This document shows, in pieces, positions 1 through 12,193 of a stretch of 64,000 bases of DNA. The number at the start of each line of letters is the position of its first letter. Within the stretch, counting starts at the first letter, position 1. The notes beneath the pieces are model-generated. The model was not told where the DNA came from and did no database searches. It saw only the letters and a program-made list of their open reading frames with translations. Source of the DNA: Clarireedia homoeocarpa (taxonomy: Eukaryota; Ascomycota; Leotiomycetes; Helotiales; Rutstroemiaceae); contig LNKV01000007.1 in the NCBI GenBank assembly GCA_001465935.1, positions 124,001-188,000 on the forward strand. Direction: 5' to 3'. A program made the position numbers and the translations under genes.

Positions 1-2365
1 CCGCGAATCCTCTACGATGGCAACACACGGGTTCAGCAACGCTCATTTAAACCTTTATGGGAGTATGTGCGGATCAAGGGCGGGGGTGTTAAAGTAACGA
101 GACTGCAAATCTGGAAGGAATGAGGAAGCAGGGGGTGTTCTTTAGGAAATAAACCACCCAATTGGCAAGGCAAGGCGTTACTCTTACCCATATTTGTGAT
201 AGCGAAAGGAAATATCAAGAAAGATATCCGTTAGCTCTTCAGGTCATTTGTTATTGAGTTCTTATGGTGCGGTCATGAAGGGGTAGACAAGATTGCCATC
301 ATTTGCACATGCCAATCCGGTGACTCGATAGTTGTGACGTCTGCCTCCTAACGAACTCATCTGCGGCACAAACTTCTGGTCTAAATTATAGCATAACATA
401 TCACCCAGTCACTCATTACTTTCTCCCTTGTCCTTCGATTCGCACCTCCTTTACCGCCAGTTCCTCCGATCCGAAACTCCCAACCCAATCACACCACTTC
501 AACCTCCGGGCTCCCAAAACCAACACCGAAACCAACATCAATCTCCCTAACACCCAATCCAATCCCCGCCACCAACTCAGCACCTGCATCCCAGCCCTAT
601 CTCCCTCCAACCTTATCCCTACCCCTCCCTTCCAGTCTCCCCCTATCCAACCAACCAACTAACCACCAACCGACCCAGCTCGCTCGCTCGCTCGCGCCTC
701 TCGCGGCAATTTGCACGCGCGCCATCCCATCCCATCCAGACCCAACCAACAACCAACCTACTTCGTATACGTATTCTGCACTTTGCACTTCCTTACTTCC
801 ATTACACAAGCCCCACGCTCCAAAACATTACTTTACCGCACCGCACCACACCACCCAACCAACCATATATATAACCATATAACCCCTGTCGCTCGCTCGC
901 TCGCCACACACACACACACACAACCAACCAACCCATCATATCATCCTTCTCTCCCATCCCAAAAACCAAACCACGCTCCCCAGCCAACGCTGAGCTGACG
1001 ACTGCACTGGCCAAGTGACGGACGCATAGCATAGCATAGCATAGCATAGCATAGCATAGCAAGCACATCCCCAACTAACTAACCTCTGTACTATACTATA
1101 CCATAACACTAAGTAAAGTAAAGTAAAGTAAAGTAAACCACTTACATCTATCTATCTCCTTCTCATGTGGGCAAGTATGTATGTAGCCAGGCGTGGAGGG
1201 GAAGGGAATGAAATGAATGGATGGATGGATGCAAGCTCGGCCGTGAAAAGGTTACGGTTCGGGCTGGTACCGATTCTCGGTCAGTGAGATGGGATGAGAT
1301 GAGATGAGATGAGATGAGTAAGCGGCGAGGAAGGTGGGTGGCCGGTACAGTACTGTGATTACATCACCGAGTGAGTGCGCGGTTTTCAATGTTGCTACTC
1401 GTATGTGCGGAGGGAAAAAGTTCATTTAATCTATGTGGAAAGAAAGGCAAGAAGGGATGATTTAAAGGTAGGTGGTATGTATGTTGGGCAGGTAGGGAGA
1501 AATCACATATCATATGTGCCTAGAAATATAGATGGAATCTTTTGTATTCTCGCAGGTAGATCTAGGTTGTCCATGATCCATCCCGAAGGCATGTCAATAC
1601 TTCATCTAACTCTCTGCGCTCCTCCTTTCTCTGTCCTCATCATTTCCTCCCACTTCATTCCATACTCCATATACCTTGAAGGCCCTTCAATTGTTCCATA
1701 TATCATCCTCTCGCGCCGCCAAATGCCCATCGATCCCTCATATCCCCGTCTCAGCATAATAATCAAGCTCCACCGTTATCAAACCTCCTTCCCATAATTT
1801 CGATCTGGTCCGATATCAAAACGCCTGTGTTTAAATTCAACCCACCAATCCCAAAACCCAAACCAAACTCATTTCCCAAAGGGTATTTAAACACAAATCC
1901 AATATTTTCCCAATATCAAATTTTTTGCAATGTAAGAAAGAAATCAAAGGAAAGAAAAAAAAGACTAGATTGGAAGTTTTATATTTCTTCCTCTGTTGAT
2001 TTGTAACGTCCCGTGCTCCTAAACGCAGTGTGATATAATGCTTGTGTAAAACTCCGTAATGCTTGCTTATTGGGTAGTAGATGAAAGGAAATGTAAAACA
2101 GGTTCGAGAATTTGTTGTCGAAGATGCATGGATTATGGTAGTTGTAGCATGTATATGAGAGTAATTCTGGTGATGTGATGTTAAAGACCAGTGCGCTAAA
2201 AATCGTCATGGATGTTGCTTGTATGATGTGAAATGGCAAGAGTTGTCTGGTTCGGTATAGCTTGTTCTCGGTAGGAGTCGATTCGTAGATGGCATATAGA
2301 ATCATCTTTAACTCTAAGTCGTATTTCCCTGCATTGAAAAAACAAGTCCATCTCGATCAGGAATC
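1..2365. other. gene-free, microsatellite-rich intergenic region
   Basis: I see no convincing gene here. Positions 416-960 are strongly C/T-rich on the + strand with CA and CCAACC tracts. This composition is common in fungal promoters and 5' UTRs, so it may serve a gene to the left or an unspliced transcript. Short tandem arrays follow: seven ATAGC units at 1026-1060, about five AAGTA units at 1111-1137 and about five GATGA units at 1293-1318. The open frames (up to 140 aa near 1375-1797) have low-complexity composition, no recognisable domain and no matching splice pattern, so they are not called. Confidence 0.6.
1026..1318. repeat. three pentanucleotide microsatellites
   Basis: There are three separate 5-bp-period arrays: ATAGC x7 (1026-1060), AAGTA x about 5 (1111-1137) and GATGA x about 5 (1293-1318). 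All are nearly perfect, so they are young or actively slipping, and could be length-variable between strains. Confidence 0.9.
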
Positions 2366-4632
2366 TCATTCCTCGACAATGCCCTCCAAGATCTGCTGCT
2401 TGAGCAGGCTTAAACGCTCATGCATGTCCAAAAGATCCTTTTCCTTGCTCTCGTCCCGAATACCTGATGCTGCGAGTTCTCTGTATAGCGCTTCGTACTT
2501 GGGATAGAAAGTCTTGTACTTGTGGGCAAGGTGAATAACACCAGCCTTGAGGTAGCGAGTGCTTGATGATGAGGAGTTGGATGATGTAACACTGGAGGAT
2601 TTCTGGTGACGTTTATGAATCGGTGATCGGCCGTTATGAGTACCTGTTAATGTATGAGGAGGGGGTGAAGCAGATGATAAAGATCGGCCACCCGCAGGAG
2701 TGTTATCGGATTCAGAGGCATTGGTGGGTGGAGAAGAAGCCAGAGGTGAGGATTTCTGGGGCGAAATACCGTTGGTGTTGGCGTTGCCGTTGCCGTTACC
2801 AGTGCCTTTGCCTTTGAAGGAGTTGGCAGAAGAGGATGTGGAGTTCGAGCTTGGACGAGAAGATTGGCTGGAGTCGGAAATCCGGTGATTGTTGTTACTG
2901 TTGATATTCGCTTTTGACTTCTTGCTTAATGGCAAACTCGAGTCGCTAGATTCAACTTCCTCTTCACGGAGACGTTTATTGCTAGGCTTCTTCAATGGCT
3001 TCGAAACGGGCTCCTTCTTCAATTCAACTTCCTCATCATCTGACTCACTAACAAACTGGGAGGATAAAGGCTTCGTATTGTTGGCTTTTGCCTTCTCTGC
3101 TTCCTTCTTTGCGGCGGCGGCGGTTTTCGCGGTTTTCGGTTTCGCCGTAGCTGCTGCAGCCTTGGCTGGGTTTTTTGAAAGTAATCGTTTAGTCTGAGCT
3201 TCCCGCTCGCTCTTCTTTGGTTTTGTAGCGATCGGCTGTGATGAGGACCTTGCCATTGCTTCGCCTTTGGCCTTGCTCAAATTCTTGTTTTTATCTCCAA
3301 ACAAGTCTTCCTCCTCGTCGAATGGTGAATTTCGATTCGAAGACTTTGGCTTGGCGACAGGTCCTTGAGCAATCTGCGCCTGAAGTTTACTGAGACATTT
3401 GCCTGTTCCACGCTCTGATTTTGGCAGTAACTTATCCCACTGCGGCTCCGAAGTTCCCAATCTCATCTTATCAAATATCTTCACTGCATTGTCAATGACC
3501 CGCTGCCGATCTTCTTCACTTTCATAATCGAAGCTGAAAACGTCCAATTCCTTGTAATAATTCTTCCGCAGTTCCCATTTGCTGGTGCTCGAATTTAGAT
3601 CCGCTACTTTTGATAGAGCTTGGTGAAAATCGTCTTTGTTGCTGTGAATTTTGTTCTGGAGAGTCTGCTCCGACATTGGCTCCAGAGCCAGTAGATGGAC
3701 AATTGGCTTCCGAGCACTTTTTGCTTGTTCCGCCTGCTGCTGAGAGAGAGGTTTCGAGGTAGGGCCAAGTGCGGGCGACCCTACTCCTGAAAGGGCAGGG
3801 CTTACAGGCAGCGATTTGGTCGTATCGCCGCTGAATCCTCGATTTTGAGACAGGAATTTCGACTTGTTGGTTACCTTCGACTGAGCTCCTCCTCGCCTTT
3901 GACCCACGACCGGTAAACCATCCTTGATATACTTGGTCCTACAAAATCAATTACTATGAAGTCCATATCTTCCAATTACCCTCGTCACTTACGTGTTGCC
4001 TTCCTTCTTCGCTTTCTCATTCGCCATAGAATTCCTTAGATTGGCTAGAGCCGCATCTCCTCCCACAGCTGCAGGCTCCACCTTTGTCGTCTTTCCAGTC
4101 TTCAGGTTTAAGTACTTGAAGGTTGGCTCATGTCCAGCGGGTACCAATCGGTTGGCCGAGAACATCAAGGATTGTAAGGTAACTGGCTGTTGCTTCTTTG
4201 CCGCCATGGTATTTTTGGAGGTGGGATCGGAGCTCTGATACAATTCGCAGTGGAATGGATCTTCGTACGTAGACAGGTTATGGGTTTTGTTGCCAAAGGT
4301 GAGACTCTGGTCGAGGTTATATTAGTTAGTTATGGTTGCTATTTAGACTGATCCAACCCAGCGCGATTACGTTTGCCCTTAATAGCAGACAACCGAATTT
4401 AATGGACCAAATCCCGTCGTCTAGAAATTAATTGAAGAATGGGAGAACTCACTGGACTCCCACCCAGCGACAACTCAATGGGTTTCCCATTCTGAACGCA
4501 TCGGATCATGTCTTCAATCATTCCATCGCTCAAACTCAGCCCGATAGCAGAAGGTACAGGTGCCGACTTGGTAGAAGGGTGGTGGCTTTCCAGCTTCAAG
4601 CCGGCGAACGGTATATCTAGTGAAGGAGGCAT
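2366..4632 (-). CDS. ELL: RNA polymerase II elongation factor ELL-like
   Basis: Three exons (4632-4453, 4306-3993, 3938-2366) give 688 aa. Intron 1 starts GTGAGT and ends CCAG; intron 2 starts GTAAGT and ends TGTAG. Both joins keep the frame. ELL proteins stimulate Pol II elongation in the nucleus. The evidence for ELL is the N-terminal third, which resembles the fungal ELL N-terminal region, and the last about 65 residues, a charged helical segment (KYKTFYPKYEALYREL onward) matching the ELL/occludin-homology type of C-terminus. Between them lies about 300 residues of Lys/Ser/Asn-rich low complexity with several acidic SDDE-like patches and poly-Asn/Ser runs. The GTG-started reading from 3907 is only the interior of exon 3; the true start is the ATG at 4632. 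A pyrimidine-rich stretch precedes it. The family call is from recognition, not a search. Confidence 0.75.
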
Positions 4633-5360
4633 TTTGAAAGATGACGGAATGGCCTGGGATGTGCCAAAGGAAGGGAATGAAACGGTTCGTTTCGTGAGGT
4701 TCGTATGATCGTGAAGTTCGTGGGAGTCGGGGCGAGAGATTCGTTCTTCTGGCTCGAGCCAGGAATCGTTTTAGATGACGTTCAGCATGAAGTCGTATAA
4801 CACAGTCGTCTACCGCCGAAAAGGGTGGATGAACCGGATGTCGAGAAACGAGAAGAGAGATGGGGAAGCCGGTGTCGTCGAAGCCTCCAAATCAAACAAT
4901 GTGTAGATTGAGAATGAAAATCCAAAAAGGGCCCTGCGTCGAAAGGAAGAGGTACAGTTGTATGAAACGAATGAGCTGAGCAATCGATCAAGTCAACTGT
5001 CGTGAAGTTGAAGAAGACTGGAGGAACAGCCCTTCTTTGTTGGAGGGAAGTTTACTGTATGCAAGTGGGTACTGGGTCAGGATTGTATGCGGACTCGCCT
5101 CCAGCTCACAGCGACTCTGATTCGTTACAGACGATATTGGGTGTTTGGTTTGGTCTGAATAATATGGGACTTTCTGCGAAGGGCTCTAACTGCTAGAGGA
5201 ATCATTTTAAATCTAAGACTAGGTAGGGCTCTGTACCATTCACCGACTGGGATGGTTTGGTTGCATAAAACAGGGATTTCGTGTGGTCAGGTCCAGTCCA
5301 GCCTAGTCACGTCTGGTCATTTACAGAGTAGTCGGGTTTGGCTGACTGACTGAATGGACG

Positions 5361-5460
5361 GATGGATGGATGGATGGATAGATACTTCGTAGATGGACGA
5401 ATGAATGAATGAATGGATGGATAGATACTTCGTAGATGGATGAATGAATGAATGAATGAC
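5361..5460. repeat. GGAT/GAAT tandem tract with duplicated TACTTCGTA
   Basis: GGAT and GAAT/TGAA tetranucleotide runs form a roughly 43 bp block that occurs twice. Each copy carries the 9-mer TACTTCGTA (5383-5391 and 5426-5434). Confidence 0.8.
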
Positions 5461-5703
5461 TGAATCAAGAAGGAATTGGTGGGAATGCGCGACGGTGTGT
5501 GGAAATGTTCTTGGTTCTCGGGCGTAAGGCTACTACTGTACTGCTGCGTTACTTGTGCGCTGAATCTCGTACCGCATCACCACATCCAGTAATCCTCCAT
5601 CCTCCTCCCTCCCATGGAAGTAGGGCAATGCACATGGACGTAGGGCAATGCAAGAGGAAGCCTTGGAAAGAAAGGCGGATTGGGGCAGTACTCTATGCTT
5701 TTG

Positions 5704-5918
5704 TATATATAAAGGAACGAGTGATGTATATATAAAGGAACGAGTGATGTATATAAAGAAAGGAACGAGTGATGTATATAAAGGAACGAGTGATGTATAT
5801 CAAAGGAACGAGAACAGGAACGAGAACAGGAACGAGAACAGGAACGGGGAATGAGTTTGTCACTCTTATTAAACTGCTTGTCACTCTTATTAAACTGCTT
5901 GTCGCTCTTATTAAACGG
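5704..5918. repeat. three consecutive unrelated minisatellites
   Basis: Array A (5704-5804) has four copies of a 21-25 bp unit built on GGAACGAGTGATGTATAT. Array B (5805-5840) has three copies of the 12-mer GGAACGAGAACA, sharing its first seven bases with array A. Array C (5856-5918) has three copies of a 21 bp unit beginning TTTGTCACTCTTATTAAAC. The frames read through these as repetitive peptides in several phases, which is an artefact of repetition rather than evidence for a protein. Confidence 0.9.
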
Positions 5919-6507
5919 CCTCCTTACACAACGAACCCCCTTCATGAAATTCGCTACCTTCTTGTCTCGAGAAAAGGTTTTAATACTTGTCGACCCAGAG
6001 AGGTGGTCTACATACAAGACGCATGTACATTTAATAAAAAATGTCCCACGGATTACTTTACTTGTATTACATATGGCACTTGGGGCAATGCCACACCATC
6101 TTAGCTATTTCAAGGCCGGTTGGATTTGAACGATGAGTGTCTCCACCGGTTGCTACAGGTACCTTGGCACTACAACTACATAGCACACAACCTCACGTTC
6201 ATGAGATGAGATGCGAAAAACGTCCATGTCAAACATACAAATTGCTTTTTCTCGTAGCAAGAAGCATTTGCAGTTATATAAACCCACCTCTCGCCACTAC
6301 CATCTCATCACCTGCACATATCGCGGTGCCGCTGCTTTCAATAAAAACTCCAGCCTGCTGACTTCTAGCCAGTGAGTGACCAGTGACAAGATAGAACCCG
6401 ATGTAAGAGTCCGTATTTCCCTTGCGCTTACTGTATCAGGCCAAGAACCACAAACACCGCCTTTCAGCTCTCATAGCGCAGTAGCTTTGCTTTCTATTTT
6501 ATTTTTA

Positions 6508-6626
6508 AGGTGGGAGGGATATACTTTTCTGAGGTGGGAGGGATACTTTTCTGAGGTCGGAGGCACGCTTTTCCCAGGTGGGTGAGGTGGGAGGCTTACT
6601 TTTCCAAGGTCGGAGGCTTACTTACT
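6508..6626. repeat. degenerate 22 bp G-rich tandem array
   Basis: About five imperfect copies of a unit starting AGGTGGGAGG and ending in a T-rich CTTTTC block. The units alternate AGGTGGGAGG and AGGTCGGAGG, so it has diverged more than the array at 5.7-5.9 kb. Confidence 0.8.
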
Positions 6627-7714
6627 TTCCCAGTGCTCCTTCTCTTAACTTTCGGGTTCCTTAGACCGCACTGCTGCCGAATCGTACCTGCCTGAATGAA
6701 CGATTTGCATCCAAGGGATCTAGATCCGAACTTGTCGTTGGGTTCTCGGCAAAGACTCCTTGGGCGATTGGACTGGAAATCGAGGAGGCAGGGAGGAGAG
6801 GGCAACACAAACACACACATACACATCATGAAAAGCATATAACATATGTCGATGAGGCCGGATATACTGAGTAGAAGTGAAGAATCCAATTATTCGGTAG
6901 AGCGGAAGAGAGAATAGAATCCCGTCTGTCTTGGCCAGTCATTTGATCGTGTACATGTACTGCGTATGTCCTTGGGGTTTGATGAGGATTATTCATGAGG
7001 TGTGGAAGTTCTATCCGTTGTTCCAAAAGATCAATTACAAGGGTCAGATGGGCAAGGGTCTGTCATCTCTCCCGATTTGTTCCAAATGGCTTTTGCCCCC
7101 GGTCTGCCAATCACTTGGACCTGCCGGACATCACGTTCGAATATAGTTCATTATTGCCTGTCTCCAAGTATTACAGAAAGTTTGTCTGTCTCTACAAAGT
7201 AAGTTGTCCGCATACAAGTCGCAATGCTCTCTCTCTTGGATCCCTTCGCAGAGGCATGAGCCCAAGTGCAATGAGGCCTGGATCTATGTAGCTTGGGGTG
7301 GTGGTGTCGTTGGACCCTCGAGACTTCGTTGGCATTGCTGGACTAACGTTACACTAGGAAGAATGACTAGGTAAGGCAGAGAATGATACACCGTCCACCA
7401 TCGAGTGTTCACAATTCAAATAAATGCTTTGACCTCGCTTTCCGCCAGCCAATACTACCAAGGGCTCCTGTGCTCGCACGTAAGTAGCATCTCAGCAGAA
7501 TCAATTTTCCGTCCTTTGCTTTTTCTTGAGATTGAGACGGGGGTGTATCTCTGAATCTCTGGTCCTTCTCGGCGATCCCTTTTATTGCAAAGCACGCGCT
7601 GGTCCCGGGTACCGGTACCTCCTCCCTCCGTGCTTTCGCGAGATATAAAACTACCCCTTCATTTCGTGGATATACTCTAGCGACATTTTGGGTTTCACGA
7701 AGCTTTGCAATATC

Positions 7715-7790
7715 AATCATTTCCGCTGATCAGAATATATCAATCAAGTCCGCTGATCGGAATAATGATAGTGATAGTGATAGTGATAGT
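7715..7790. repeat. 27 bp duplication followed by GTGATA array
   Basis: Two adjacent copies of a unit containing TATCAATC and CCGCTGATC (about 7712-7764) run straight into about five GTGATA units (7761-7790). Confidence 0.8.
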
Positions 7791-10700
7791 GATGATACTC
7801 TCGTAATCCAGAGCTCAATAGATCCCACCGGCCGACGGTACGCAAAAAGCCGAATTGACAGACAATGGTCCGAGTTTATTAGGATCTTACTTACATATAC
7901 TGAGGGGTATAGTCTCAAGCCTGTCCTCCGTGAACGCCGCCATGCTCGATCACACTGCATCACAAGCAAGCCTGCAAGCCGAGTGAAGGAAAAAAAAAAC
8001 AAAAAGGTGCATCTCGGCTGACATAGGTATAACGTCGTCTCATCTACGGAGTACGATGCACAAAATCATCCAATTCGTTGGAAATAATTTATATAATCAC
8101 TAACTTACATGTTCAATGGTTCTTGAAAAAATACAAAATGAAATTCTTTTCACGAGCGCGGAAGAGAAGAGGTTGACTTTGCCATTGAAGCGCTCAGCGC
8201 CCAGCCAATAGATGGTTTCGAAATCTCACACCGTCGTCTCTATTCTTCCGGAAAGATTCATCATCATCATACGTTCTATACATGCACGAAGAGATCATCC
8301 ATGGATAGCTCCAGCGCTGTACTGCAGCATTCTTGTATTACCCTCACTCCTCGTCAGCAAGAAAGATCCTGGTCACCAAGCCACTTTCCTTGCCGAGCCA
8401 TATCACTACGAGGTACGGAAGTACAAAGTACACCATGCCACCATGCCACCATGCCACCTAGGTAATGTGCAGTAGGGAGATACTTACATGTGGCCGTACC
8501 CGACACCGTCCTGCGATTATATAGGTCTACTGCTCTCGTCGACATGCCCTCATCAACATGCCCTCATCGACATGCCCGCCGTTCACGTCTCGTAAATCAT
8601 GAGCTCCACCTCCCTCTCTCCCTCCCTCCATTCATCCCTTTCTTTTCTCTACCCGTGGCTGTCCCCCCAAAATACAGTACTTTGTACATTGCCCGGAGAA
8701 CCATCCTCAGCCATCCTTGTTAAGATCCAACCAACCCTGCTATCCAAGTCTCGGCCCGTCAAACCTTGCAATCCCTTTCCGCCTTAGTTCGGCGTGTGCA
8801 CATGGAGAAAATCATCCAGAAAGCATCTCTTTCCCTTTTGGAGCCAGAACCACCGAAAGTGGGGTACGATCGTATCGTGATTGGCGTTTATTCCCTCTCG
8901 TTGATCATTACTACTGTATGGGCCTTCCAAAGCTTTCTTTTTGCAGGAGTTGCTACGACAGCTGTGGTACGAAAGACTTCGACTTCGTACCTCCAAATTG
9001 CATCCCCGGAAAATGTTTGATTTGTTGGCCGCCGTCTGGTTATTAAGATTGGCTTCCGTCCTGATCGTTACAGACTTGCTGCTGAGCGCTCTTAGCTACG
9101 ACGTCCAATCTATTCATTCATGCAAAATTCACGAAGCTTCTTTCTTGTAAGATTTCCCCATTTCTCATTCTCACGTCCGGGCAAATAAAAACGAGGAAAT
9201 CCTTCGGCGCACTTTTCGCGAGGGGGCAATGGCTGGGCGTGCCTGCGTTCCTGAATCTCCGTGGCTATTTTGGGTTTGACAGGTGCAGATACTGGACGGA
9301 GCACAGAAGTGCCAATGATTTTTCCTTTTCTATACTTGCCCCTCGCCCTTTGCCTCTCGTTCCTCTGGAGTCAACCAAAAAATGCCCAGTCAAGGAAGGT
9401 AGGTGTGGTAGGACGAAAGGATCTGATGATCGGAAACGGGGTAAAAGACGAGACGAAATGAAACGAAACGAGATAAAGAGGATAAAGAGGATCAGCTATT
9501 TTCACCTCTTCCCACTCTCTTCTCTACCAAGGCCTTTGGTTCTGTTGCTTCTTGTTACAACATCTCGCTACCCTTTTTTGTCAGGTTTCAATCGGGTTTG
9601 ACAAGTTGGTAGCATACGTGCCATTTGTTGGGGTAGGACCGGGGGTGTTGATGACTTCATTTATTCGATTGTTCTTATTGTTCTTGTGTTACACTCGAAT
9701 GTTCGGCTGCATACTCTCTCATTCTTTTATCATCATCATCGGAATTTTGCACATTTCTTTCTCCAATTTGATGTTGTTCCTCTCCACAGTGCAGTGGCAT
9801 TGCAGAGCAGACAGCCATTCAACCCAGCTTGACTTTCAATTTCTATGGGTAGTTGCATATTGTAGGGTGCCTCATCGTATCAGTTTACTGCACGTCACGT
9901 TTAGTCAAAGCCACGTGGGACAGTTACCTACTTCCTGCAAGTGATCGAGCTAATCCAAGGGATTTCTCAAGTATGACGAACTCTAAATCATTTTGACGGT
10001 GAATTGTTTCCGTATATCGATTTACCTGTGCCCTACCAAGGTGCACTAGATACTTCTCGTATGTAAGATTCGGGCAGATTACAAGAGGCATATCCTGGGT
10101 CACAATCTTCTCTTCCAAAGATTGATGTTACACAGAGGTGGAGGTTACATTGGGGTAATAGTTCAACGTTGAGGGGACTTCCTAGCTGGGCTACAAAACT
10201 ACTGCTTCAGCACGCCACATGCGACGGAGGCGTCCCTTACACCCGGATAGTATCCGCATTAAGAACTTTTCTATATATTCGTGAGCGCTATTTGGAAGTT
10301 GCAACATTACATGCGGATCTTTTGGGTGATAGTTGATGTCGGCCGTCGACAAACAAGAGGTCGCATTGTATACATACGAGCGTTTGCTTTCCGGCCATGC
10401 AAAATATTTATTGGTTTCACGAATGGTTCCAGACAACAGCTCAAGACGGGCTGACATCAGAACATCAACCGCATCTTCAGTGTGCTACTTATAGTCTGAT
10501 CACCAGGGGGTTACGGTGCTTTATGGACCAACTCCAAATTTCAAACCCATACATCTTTTGTCAAGTTCCAAACAGGGCCATCCTAGTTGTTCATACAATC
10601 CAAAAATTCAAGAACTATCAAATTAGCAATTGAGCCGTCAGAAGTGAATTAAAGGCCGACTTCTGAAAATAGGTTCATGAATTAATGCGCCCCTGGCGAA

Positions 10701-11503
10701 CGTACGAAGTACAGGTACCTGCAATTCTTCTGCAGAATCGGAATCCTTATAGGAGCCTGACGATATACGCACAGGTAGAGAGGGTTCTAGCTGCATATAT
10801 GAACGTACAGCCATTTAAGCGAGCAACTGTACGAGGTTATTCGCAATTCTGTACCCATTGTCGCGGCAATTTTGTTAGGAAAGATTAAAGAGTATTCAGT
10901 GAGGACAAAGGAATTAGAAGCACACTTAGTATAAAATAGCTTTCATTCTCATTACTTTTTCTCATCTTGAATTACTGTCAAAAAGTTACATGATGGATGA
11001 TGGATGATATCATGCATCGACAAGCATCGAGACAATACATTGTCAATCAGCAGCTACATTCAGGTACAGGTCACGTAAACAACTACCTAGGGCTAATCGC
11101 ATACTAATATTCCAACCTTTATTGATATTCCTACTAAATCGAGGTAGGTACGCCGTAGGTAGTCTTCTCGGATCGCAAGTGGCCTTCCCCACATTCGAGT
11201 CTCAACGTCATGGATGACTATTAGATTTCTTTGTCCAGTAAGATATATCGTTTAGATAGCATCGGCATCGCTTTTCATATTTTAGATTGTTAAATAAATG
11301 TATTATAATTTCTTTACATTGTATCTTGTACCGATTTTTCTCTGCTTCCTCTACCGCCAGAAAATCTACGAAAAGCTCACGCATCAAACTACCGCAGACA
11401 TGTCGAATATTGGGAAAGCACATACTTCTCTTAATGGTGCGAAGAGTTTCCCCTATTGAAAGGGTTGGTCCTGTTGATTTGTTAATCGCTTTTCGGAACA
11501 GTA

Positions 11504-12193
11504 ATGAAGAAACCCCTCAGTCTCTTCAGCAAAAATCCACCTACTGGATTCAGGCGCAACGGATATTGCGACGTACCACCAGAAGATACAGGGAACCATT
11601 CCGTAGCGGGTACTTTCCCCCTCTCCTTTTCTATTCCATCTCACAAAAAAACTAACGGAAAACAAAAAGCAACTCTCACAGACCCCTTCCTCGATTTCAC
11701 TGCTTCTCGCGGCAACAATCTCCGCTCAATTGGCCTAACAGAAGGCCAAAAATGGTGTCTCTGCGCTTCGAGATGGAAGGAGGCCATGGAGGCCGCGCAG
11801 AATGAGCAGGGTCAGAGTGTAGTGCCAAAGGTGCATTTGCATGCTACGCATGAGAGGGCATTGTATGTTTCACTCACCTCATACCTTTATACCCCCCAGG
11901 TGTTGCTATCATGTGCGGAAAGATGTACATTCCGGGATTTGGTGATGAAGAGCTGGTTCATGCCAGACCAGTTTGAGATTGGATTGTTTGAGATTGGCGA
12001 CTAGAAGCTAATACAAGTCAACAATAGGGACGCGGTCTCGATGGAAGATCTAAAGAAGTATGCGGCGGAGCCGGAGGTCGGGAACGCTAGTACGGTGCCG
12101 CAGAGCAGGAATGGGAATAGTATGCCTGGTGGGGTGCCGACTAAAGAGCGCACGGAGTTGGCGAATCGGGAGGAGATGACTAGTAAAGTTTAG
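11504..12193 (+). CDS. DUF2237 family protein
   Basis: Two exons (11504-11862, 12028-12193) are joined across a 165 nt intron (donor GTATGT, acceptor AATAG), giving 174 aa. The protein matches the small DUF2237 family, found in bacteria and fungi, whose function is not established. Recognisable family blocks are PPTGFRRNGYC near the N-terminus, then PEDTGNHSVAG, DFTASRGNNLR, GQKWCLCASRW and THERAL. The last is split by the intron and continues as ALDAVSMEDLKKYA, which confirms the join. The intron is about three times the usual length here. Family members usually begin a few residues before KPL; a tiny upstream exon is possible but none was located, so the ATG at 11504 is provisional. No signal peptide or membrane segment is seen. 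Confidence 0.8.

Larger units (their letters stand above)
4633..11503. other. 6.9 kb region without a supportable gene
   Basis: This is long for an ascomycete. Many ORFs of 60-130 codons occur on both strands, but none shows a domain, a sustained coding-like composition or a plausible splice chain. It does hold tandem-repeat arrays (5361-5460, 5704-5918, 6508-6626, 7715-7790), listed separately, and copies of a short TACTTCGTA/TACGAAGTAC motif (5383, 5426, 10703). A long non-coding transcript or decayed genes cannot be excluded by eye. Confidence 0.5.

Noticed and set aside
1375..1797. 140-codon frame in the left intergenic region
   Set aside because: It does not begin with ATG, has no recognisable domain, and lies in low-complexity DNA.
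5577..6017. Long repetitive frames (NKSDKQF, SCSRSCSRS) as a repeat protein
   Set aside because: All phases on both strands stay open because of the tandem DNA repeats; the repeat lengths vary and break any one phase.
9552..9944. 130-codon frame with hydrophobic stretches that could be a membrane protein
   Set aside because: The hydrophobicity comes from T-rich DNA; no family motif and no splice partners.
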